A stretch of DNA of 41,605 bases. It comes from an uncultured Nitrospira sp. Lineage in GTDB: Bacteria; Nitrospirota; Nitrospiria; Nitrospirales; Nitrospiraceae. Positions 36,028 to 41,605 of the stretch are shown in pieces. A program made the translations under genes and the position numbers. Numbering within the stretch: position 1 is the stretch's first letter; each line of letters opens with the position of its first letter. The DNA is taken from contig CABVRZ010000040.1 in the NCBI GenBank assembly GCA_902500775.1, forward strand, positions 1 to 41,605, read 5' to 3'. The notes beneath the pieces are model-generated. The model saw only the letters and a list, made by a program, of their open reading frames with translations. It did not search any database and was not told the origin of the DNA.

Positions 36028-36051
36028 ACCCACACGATTGCGCGATGAGCC
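36028..36051 (-). repeat. Right terminal inverted repeat of the ISL3 element
   Basis: 24 bp, complementary to the left repeat at 19 of 24 positions. Confidence 0.92.
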
Positions 36052-36059
36052 ATATAAGT
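36052..36059. repeat. Right 8-bp target-site duplication of the ISL3 element
   Basis: ATATAAGT, identical to 34661-34668. Confidence 0.93.
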
Positions 36060-36375
36060 TAATCAAACGAGAACATCGGCAAGAACAATGGCAAGGAGAC
36101 TCCTTATTGGGGGGATGATTCTTTGGTACGGACCGAGTGCGGTTATGCGGCATGATCAGATGCAAGAAGCTGCAGTACTAGGCAAGGATATTTCGTGAGT
36201 ACCACGATCCGTTTACCAGGGTTGCGCGCCCAGGAGATCAAGCGGACGACCAGGAATGGTGCTCCTAACAATGTGAATATCGCATGAGTGTCGTTTGCGG
36301 CAGCCTGCCAGCACGCAACCCATCAGCACAAATTATGCAACCCTCCACTGCGAATCGCCCGCAACTGAAGCACGG
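36060..36375. other. Gene-poor stretch with a possible coding remnant
   Basis: No intact gene is seen. On the minus strand an open stretch (36322 to stop at 36143) reads THAIFTLLGAPFLVVRL, then SWARNPGKRIVVLTKYP, without a start codon. It may be the leftover C-terminus of a lost glycan gene, or chance. Confidence 0.35.
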
Positions 36376-38298
36376 TCAGTCAGCAAGAGGGGCGACCCTT
36401 GGCGGCCATGCAAAGGAAAAATCCTCTCGTTCCAACGTCAGGTTGGGACTGTAAGCAGGGTCATTCAAGAGGGTGTCACCCCAACGTTTTTGCATGTAAA
36501 GCGTCTCGCGCCGGAAACGCAATTTCTTTTCTGGCGTATCCTCGTAACCGCGCGTCGCTGACTCGTGATGGTACAACTCTGCATACGGCGTCCAAATATT
36601 TCGATACCCTGCTTCTCGCACGCGCAAGCACAAATCGACATCATTGAATGCCACCCCAAGGTTGATTTCATCCAGTCCGCCGACTTCTTTGTAGATACTT
36701 CTCTTGATAACTAAGCAAGCTGCCGTAACAGCCGACAATGTTTGAACAAGTTGCGCACGCCCAAAATAACCAGGATGTCCCTTAGGTAAATGTTTATGAG
36801 AATGGGCTGCTACACCACCAATACCTGCAATACAACCTCCATGTTGTAAAGTGTCGGTCAAATACCATAGACGCGCTCCGACAGCCCCTACGCCAGACTG
36901 AATGGCGAGGCTCATCATCTCATTCAGCCATTCAGGCGTTATTACTTCAATGTCATTATTGATCAGCCCGATGTATTCACCCCGCGCCTGCTCAACAGCC
37001 GAGTTGTTTAATGCCGAATAATTGAAAGGACGTTCATCGCGCAGGACTCTGACTCGACTATCTTCGGCTAGGTCCATAAAGTAATCTAAGGTTCGAGGGT
37101 CCCCCGAATTATTATCGACAATCAGAATTTCGTAGTTCTTATAGGTAGTCTTGACAAGAATACTGTTCACGCACTGCTTAATCAGATCCAAGCCATCGCG
37201 TGTGGGAATAATCAAACTGACCAGCGGGGCTGGTTGCGGAATGTCATAACGCACACGATACATCTCAAAATCAACCAACTCAGCCTTTGCAGCACTGCCG
37301 ATCCTAGCAAAGTGATCATTCAGGGCTCGCTCACCAGCAGAATATGCATGGCGCTTTTCACCTGCCGCATATACAGTGCTTTCCGGGTGGCCGCGCGAGT
37401 GATATAGCACACGAGGAACATGCACAATTTGCTGGGGCGTAAGTTGCTCGATACAACGCAAGGCCAAATCGTAGCCTTGAGCTCCTTCATAACCTAGCCT
37501 GAATCCCCTCAGTTTTTTTAATAAATCCGCTCGATATATCCCTAGGTGGCAAATCATGTTGTGCGAAAGAAATAAATCAGGATTCCAGTCTGGCTTAAAG
37601 TAAGGGTCATATCGCCGTCCGGATTGATCAATTTTGTCTTCATCAGAATAAATCAGACCGGCATCTGGGGTATTGGCAAGTGCTTGTGCGACACAGAACA
37701 AAGCGTGCGCTGGTAACAAATCCTCATCGTCGAGCAGTGCAATGTATTCGCCGCTTGCAAGTTCCAGAGCAGAGTTCGAAACGGCAGAGATATGTCCAAT
37801 CTTTTCTCTTAACAACACCACCTTGATACGTGAATCTTCAACCGTGAAGTTGCGCAGTAAATCAGGGACGGATTTATCAGTTGAAGCATCACTTGCAATG
37901 CACAATTCCCAATTTGTATAGAGCTGGTTTTGTACTGATTGAATCGTCTCTTTGAGCATATCCAGTGGCGGGTTGTAGACCGGCATCACTACCGAGATAA
38001 GCGGAGCATAAGCCAACTGGCTTATACGGACCTTTATTTTTTGTTGATCAGCATCAGTAAGTGTGTCGTAACGGCGCACCCATTCGGTGTAGTCGTTATG
38101 GCGAATCTCTACATGGTCAATTATGAGAGGCGGGGGGTCTGTCGAGGCAAAAAAGGCAATGCGCCGCTTAATGCCAGCGATGCCCTCTGTGTTATAGATG
38201 CTCCATACACGTTTTACTATTCCCAGATACCCGCCGCATATTGCTTTTGCAAAGGGTACTGCTCTGAAGATCACCTTCATGCGTGCAATACCTGACAT
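36376..38298 (-). CDS. Two-domain family 2 glycosyltransferase
   Basis: This 640-residue protein holds two tandem GT-A domains. The first (about 98-290) has LISVVMPVYNPPLDML, LCIASDASTDKS and IALLDDEDLLPAHAL. The second (about 358-600) has LVSLIIPTRDGLDLI, ILIVDNNSGDPRTLDYF and IGLINNDIEVITPEWL. FNDVDLCLRVREAGYRN is its catalytic-acid region. The N-terminal about 95 residues (WSIYNTEGIAGIKRRI) match the helical leader common to such polymerising or multi-sugar transferases. It may add two sugars in turn, but the donors are unknown. Two starts (38298, 38280) are possible and neither has a strong ribosome site. Base composition looks lower in GC than the 12-31 kb region, which would fit transfer. 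Confidence 0.92.
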   Translation of the reverse strand: MSGIARMKVIFRAVPFAKAICGGYLGIVKRVWSIYNTEGIAGIKRRIAFFASTDPPPLIIDHVEIRHNDYTEWVRRYDTLTDADQQKIKVRISQLAYAPLISVVMPVYNPPLDMLKETIQSVQNQLYTNWELCIASDASTDKSVPDLLRNFTVEDSRIKVVLLREKIGHISAVSNSALELASGEYIALLDDEDLLPAHALFCVAQALANTPDAGLIYSDEDKIDQSGRRYDPYFKPDWNPDLFLSHNMICHLGIYRADLLKKLRGFRLGYEGAQGYDLALRCIEQLTPQQIVHVPRVLYHSRGHPESTVYAAGEKRHAYSAGERALNDHFARIGSAAKAELVDFEMYRVRYDIPQPAPLVSLIIPTRDGLDLIKQCVNSILVKTTYKNYEILIVDNNSGDPRTLDYFMDLAEDSRVRVLRDERPFNYSALNNSAVEQARGEYIGLINNDIEVITPEWLNEMMSLAIQSGVGAVGARLWYLTDTLQHGGCIAGIGGVAAHSHKHLPKGHPGYFGRAQLVQTLSAVTAACLVIKRSIYKEVGGLDEINLGVAFNDVDLCLRVREAGYRNIWTPYAELYHHESATRGYEDTPEKKLRFRRETLYMQKRWGDTLLNDPAYSPNLTLEREDFSFAWPPRVAPLAD

Positions 38299-38435
38299 CC
38301 AGCCAGTCGAACTGGTACAGTTAACTCCCAGCTTGTAGATTCGCGTAGCTCAGAAACCGCCCGATTCAAACCTGAAATTTACCCAGCTCACGCCGCCACA
38401 GGGCGGTGCTTCCAAGGACATCTACTACGGCTGAA

Positions 38436-38820
38436 TCAGGTAGTTTCGCCTATTTGCCGAGCCAAAAAAACATTGACGGTCGGATACTCAATCGCCGCAG
38501 GCAGTAACGCCTCCAGCCATTGAAGGTCGGAAAAGGCATCCGGGTTGAACAAGGCACTCCACTCCGATTCACCCGCAGATACCTGGATCGCCACATTGAT
38601 GCCTCGTGCAAAACCGAGATTCTCGCTCTGCTTCAATACACGCGCAGATGCATAACGCCGAGCAATCTCGACCGAGGCATCGGAACTCGCGTTATCTATT
38701 ACGATAACTTCTTGAGGTAGGACCGTGTGCGACAGCAAGGCCGAATAGGCAACGATCAAGAAATCGCTCAGCGTTCCAGTTAACGATGAGGGCAGTTACT
38801 TTGGCTACATCTCTTTTCAC
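38436..38820 (-). pseudogene. Family 2 glycosyltransferase remnant, frameshifted and truncated
   Basis: The N-terminal piece, from a GTG at 38820, reads MKRDVAKVTALIVNWNAERF, then LDRCLFGL. It then shifts frame near 38735 to ALLSHTVLPQEVIVIDNASS, ASVEIARRYASARVLKQS and ENLGFARGINVAIQ. The chain continues to LFNPDAFSDLQWLEALLP and ends after about 125 codons in all, where GT2 enzymes run to 280 or more. The catalytic acid half is missing. So this gene carries both a frameshift and a C-terminal deletion. It lies between the large glycosyltransferase and gtrA. Confidence 0.8.
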
Positions 38821-38896
38821 GGCTCATGCAGAGAATGTTACCTTGCAGGCCCAGATGAAGAGCATGCAACTCAACAGAGCACACTTCATAACAGGC

Positions 38897-39295
38897 TCAG
38901 CGAAACGACCAATGCTTGTGACCCAAGTAACTCGTAACAACAGGAGCAACAACACCGGCTGCGTGGGCGATTTCCGGCACAAATCTCGTGACGTTGAAAA
39001 AAGGGAGGATGTAATTCGCCAACCCCATGCTGATAGCCCACGTCTGCACTACAGCTACCATGTTGACGAGAGCAAAAAACAACGCTGAACGGTGAACATC
39101 TTGGCTTGTAGCCGTAAACACGAAACTCCTGGCAAGCATGAAAGCCGTTACCATCCCCGTCAGATACGCGATGATGATCGACAAGGAATAACTCAGCCAA
39201 AGGTTGTAAACAATACGGCTACCGAAATTAACCCCGGCGGCTGCTCCACCGGTGACCAGAAACAGCAAAAACTGTCGCGACACAAAACCACGCAT
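38897..39295 (-). CDS. GtrA-family membrane protein
   Basis: This 132-residue protein has four membrane segments and the GtrA pattern: an early FLLFLVTGGAAAGVNF, then YLTGMVTAFMLARSFVF, ALFFALVNMVAVVQTW and a C-terminal YLGHKHWSFR. Family members are thought to flip undecaprenyl-phosphate-linked sugars across the membrane for glycan modification. The ATG overlaps the stop codon of the upstream FAD oxidoreductase by one base (TAATG), so translation is coupled. Confidence 0.92.
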   Translation of the reverse strand: MRGFVSRQFLLFLVTGGAAAGVNFGSRIVYNLWLSYSLSIIIAYLTGMVTAFMLARSFVFTATSQDVHRSALFFALVNMVAVVQTWAISMGLANYILPFFNVTRFVPEIAHAAGVVAPVVTSYLGHKHWSFR

Positions 39296-40581
39296 TAACC
39301 ACTCGCCATCCGCGCTAGCGCCCTGCCAAAATCGACACTCTCTGAAATACCTCGATCTTCGGGGTAGTAATACGAGGTGTCTGCTACCATTAAACCGTCC
39401 ACTGGCAACGAAACAGGGGGCAACCGGTCAAGATATCCTGGTTCACAGATCGGCTGAGCATATCGGTAGCGACTTGCCCGCAGTTCGATAAAATCAGCAG
39501 GTTGCAGATTGGGATTGATTTTACGTAAGTAGCGCTGCACCTTATCGAGGAAGACGCTATCCGACTCTTGATATTTCGGATGTTCTGCAGGCATGTAAAA
39601 TGGGACATAGACCACGTGACAGCCTAAGGGTCTCAAATTCGTGTACTCCACCAAACCGGGAATATCCATTTCGGGATCGTTGGTGTTCAACCAGAAATTT
39701 TCCGTCACCGGCTTTTTTAACTTGGCAATGACACACACAACCGCAATGTTTTTAACCGTCTTGAAAGCACTCAGCACGTCTGGCGGCAAATCAGGCATCA
39801 GACGGGGGACATATGGCAGTGGGACTGTGCTAATAACCTTATCGAATGGGTGGAAGTGATCGCCAACTTCGACTCCTTTTACCCGTCCTGCCTCGAGCCT
39901 GACACGGGATACCGGCATGGATAAGCAAATTTCTCCGCCCTGGCTCTCAATAAACGACTTCAGAGCCTGTAACAGGGTATTCGAGCCGCCCTCCAAGTAA
40001 CCTAATTTTTCTCGAAATAGATCGTAGCGTGATCGTCCAATCCTCCGAACGCGGCTCCAAATCCAGGCAGCTGAAAGATTCCTGGCAGCGTCGTAGAATT
40101 TATAGTCAAAAAGCCGTCGCCACAACACCTCGTATGCTTCGGCACCTACCCAACGTCTAATCCAGTCAGCAGCATCTATTTTATCCAGAGACCGCCAGTC
40201 ATTGCGTCTGGTGCAAAGATACGCATGTAGACCATACCGAAGCTTGGCAACCAGGCTTAAACCTTGAAACTTCAGGAGTGCAACCGGATTCCCCCAAGGC
40301 TGCACTCGCCCCTGATACCAATAGCCCATCTTCGTCTCGCTCCAACGCATTTTGTCGGCGATTCCAAGCTCATCGAGCATCTGCAGAAAGGCGTGGTCGG
40401 AGACACAATGGAAGTGGTAATACCGTTCGATAGTCAGCCCACCAAAATCAAAAGCGGCTGTCATTCCCCCTATGCGGTTGTCCGCCTCAAAGATGACCGG
40501 CTGATGACCATCACGAGCCAGTTGATAGGCCACAGCCAACCCCATCGGGCCAGCCCCCAGCACAGCAATACGCAGCCCCAT
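39295..40581 (-). CDS. FAD-dependent oxidoreductase (protoporphyrinogen-oxidase/amine-oxidase-like)
   Basis: This 428-residue flavoprotein has the ADP-binding motif at the very start (AVLGAGPMGLAVAYQLARDG) and FEADNRIGGMTAAFDFGG. GGSNTLLQALKSFIESQGG is a further family block, and the C-terminal FAD block is GLMVADTSYYYPEDRGISES. This COG1232-type protein is frequent in surface-sugar clusters, where it is thought to act on sugar or lipid intermediates rather than haem. The actual substrate is unknown. It starts 2 bp after the stop of the upstream epimerase with GGAG in front, and its stop overlaps gtrA. An alternative TTG start 6 bp upstream exists. Confidence 0.88.
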   Translation of the reverse strand: MGLRIAVLGAGPMGLAVAYQLARDGHQPVIFEADNRIGGMTAAFDFGGLTIERYYHFHCVSDHAFLQMLDELGIADKMRWSETKMGYWYQGRVQPWGNPVALLKFQGLSLVAKLRYGLHAYLCTRRNDWRSLDKIDAADWIRRWVGAEAYEVLWRRLFDYKFYDAARNLSAAWIWSRVRRIGRSRYDLFREKLGYLEGGSNTLLQALKSFIESQGGEICLSMPVSRVRLEAGRVKGVEVGDHFHPFDKVISTVPLPYVPRLMPDLPPDVLSAFKTVKNIAVVCVIAKLKKPVTENFWLNTNDPEMDIPGLVEYTNLRPLGCHVVYVPFYMPAEHPKYQESDSVFLDKVQRYLRKINPNLQPADFIELRASRYRYAQPICEPGYLDRLPPVSLPVDGLMVADTSYYYPEDRGISESVDFGRALARMASG

Positions 40582-40583
40582 CG

Positions 40584-41522
40584 TCAAAACTCCAAAACTA
40601 CTTTCCCGTAAGTCAGATCGTTAAAAGCTTCATCGATAGCCTTGCTAAACGGTGTATAAGGAACGCCGAAAATAGCCGGCCAATTGATCACTTCAAATTC
40701 ATCTTTGGCGCTCAACGCAGCCAGTTGCTGAGGGGTAAACGGGGGATTTTTATCAAAGATCCCCCACGCCCAAAGCAAGAAATAAAATAAGCTGTAAGGG
40801 ATCTTCGCAATCAAGGCGTTTGCTCCCGTTACTCGCTTAATCTCCCGGATGATATCGATGTAATCAATCTTTTCATGACCAGAGATATTATAGATGCCAT
40901 TCGAAATCTGATTTTCAATGCAACTAATAATAATGTTGCAGAAATCTCCGACATATAGGGGTTGCCGCATAAAGCGGCCATGACCTGGAATTGGAAATAT
41001 CGGCACTTTCTTCATGAATCGGGAGAGCCAACCCAGATGCTTGCGATCAAACCACCCGAACATCAATGTCGGACGCAAGACTGGACACGGGATGCCACTT
41101 TCCAACACAACCCGCTCTTGATCCTTCTTTGTTTTGGTATAGAAATCATCAGCGACCGATTCTACGACTGAGGAACTGATATGAACGAGATAAGATGCCC
41201 TATTGACCTTCATGGCATCAAGGATCAGACGCGTGGTGTCCACATTGTTGCGGACAAACTCTTGATAGGCATTGCCACCTATCTGAGCCTGCAACATGAC
41301 AATCACCTGAGCATTCAGAACGTGCTGTTGCCAATCACCAGGCTCGGCAAGGTCCGCATACTCAGCCGTGATATCAGGCTGTACTTTCTTCAATACGGTG
41401 AGATTGACACGGTGTTTATCGAGGACAACGATATTGGTGTAACCCCTGGCCCGTAGGCGTGCGGCCAGATTTTGTCCGACTAGTCCAGCGCCTCCCGGCA
41501 AGAGAATCTTCATGTCTTTCAT
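40584..41522 (-). CDS. NAD-dependent epimerase/dehydratase (extended SDR)
   Basis: This protein of about 312 residues has ILLPGGAGLVGQNLAARL as the NAD-binding motif. ISSSVVESVADDFYTKTKKDQE carries the Ser, Tyr-x3-Lys catalytic set (Y-T-K-T-K). LRPTLMFGWFDRKH and RQPLYVGDFCNIIISC are later family blocks. It likely modifies a nucleotide sugar or lipid-linked sugar for the cluster. Starts at 41522, 41513 and 41561 are all possible. 41522 is placed just before the first beta strand and has GGATAC about 11 nt upstream. Two bp separate it from the FAD oxidoreductase, so they form an operon with gtrA. Confidence 0.9.
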   Translation of the reverse strand: MKDMKILLPGGAGLVGQNLAARLRARGYTNIVVLDKHRVNLTVLKKVQPDITAEYADLAEPGDWQQHVLNAQVIVMLQAQIGGNAYQEFVRNNVDTTRLILDAMKVNRASYLVHISSSVVESVADDFYTKTKKDQERVVLESGIPCPVLRPTLMFGWFDRKHLGWLSRFMKKVPIFPIPGHGRFMRQPLYVGDFCNIIISCIENQISNGIYNISGHEKIDYIDIIREIKRVTGANALIAKIPYSLFYFLLWAWGIFDKNPPFTPQQLAALSAKDEFEVINWPAIFGVPYTPFSKAIDEAFNDLTYGKVVLEF

Positions 41523-41605
41523 AATGATACGTATCCGCGTGGATATCTCTCGCAGATTCAACTTCCCAGTGCATAACTTCAGCGCCGTTGAGCCAGCGCG
41601 TGAAA

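Larger units (their letters stand above)
34669..36051. mobile_element. Complete ISL3-family insertion sequence, 1383 bp
   Basis: Both ends are visible as 24-bp imperfect inverted repeats matching at 19 of 24 positions. The left is 34669-34692 (starts GGGTCTTCGTG). The right, read inward from 36051, starts GGCTCATCGCG. Both end TCGTGTGGGT. An identical 8-bp target duplication lies on each side, as expected for ISL3. Inside is one transposase gene on the minus strand that appears to need a frameshift. The intact direct repeats indicate a fairly recent insertion. Confidence 0.95.

Noticed and set aside
34687..36048. 453-codon plus-strand open frame opposite the ISL3 transposase
   Set aside because: It is the antisense of a clear transposase, has a random-looking His/Arg/Ala-rich translation and no family features.
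35940..36165. Extension of the ISL3 transposase frame to 36165 (485 codons)
   Set aside because: The extension crosses the inverted repeat and the target duplication, so it cannot be part of the element, and its residues look random.
41579..41605. Possible C-terminus of a gene entering from the right edge (reads FHALAQRR then stop on the minus strand)
   Set aside because: Only nine codons are visible, too few to support a gene.
1..41605. CRISPR arrays, tRNA, rRNA, phage modules
   Set aside because: Looked for by eye on both strands; no spaced repeat array, no cloverleaf-like or rRNA sequence and no phage structural genes were recognised.

Overview
The window looks like a chromosomal segment of a Nitrospira-like bacterium (Nitrospirota). 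This is inferred from the overall gene style: an HtrA protease, a TonB-dependent receptor with a carboxypeptidase-like N-terminal domain, an exosortase-associated type of CAAX protease, a class I DhnA-type aldolase, and rich envelope-glycan genes. No rRNA or marker gene proves it. No tRNA, rRNA or CRISPR array was seen.

Layout. Positions 1-1376 hold the end of an IS256-family element cut by the window edge. Positions 1.4-5.4 kb are loosely packed. They hold a small hypothetical gene, a CAAX-type membrane protease, a tiny membrane protein, and a full-length but broken type II NADH dehydrogenase with two frameshifts and two in-frame stops. Positions 5.4-9.2 kb carry an acyltransferase-SGNH protein, a CobW-type metallochaperone GTPase and a PAP2 phosphatase. 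Positions 9.2-12.8 kb are a minus-strand TonB-dependent uptake unit: a small exported His/Asp-rich protein, the receptor and a TonB-C-like periplasmic protein.

Positions 12.9-17.5 kb are plus-strand housekeeping genes (DAHP synthase, TatD, AMIN-amidase, TruA), with a NYN ribonuclease-like gene convergent to tatD. Positions 17.6-20.5 kb are a two-gene phosphonate biosynthesis unit: phosphonopyruvate decarboxylase and a PEP mutase fused to a nucleotidyltransferase. A perfect 9-bp dyad lies upstream of it. A psiF-type gene with a good promoter and a strong terminator hairpin follows.

Positions 21.2-31.1 kb are a long tightly spaced minus-strand gene chain: kdsC-like, manC, manB, DUF3108, fbp, class I aldolase, degP/htrA, ispD, ispF, cysE. 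It joins gluconeogenesis to GDP-mannose synthesis and isoprenoid and envelope functions. Positions 31.3-41.5 kb are a surface-glycan locus: epimerases, GT2 glycosyltransferases, GtrA and a FAD oxidoreductase. It shows decay and mobility: a complete ISL3 element with 8-bp target duplication, a frameshifted glycosyltransferase remnant, a 7-bp tandem repeat and long gene-free gaps.

The most interesting items are four. First, the PEP mutase-nucleotidyltransferase fusion lacks a nearby aminotransferase and lies beside glycan genes. Second, the ISL3 transposase appears to need a -1 frameshift on an A7 run. Third, there is the compact TonB unit. Fourth, there is the nearly intact NDH-2 pseudogene.
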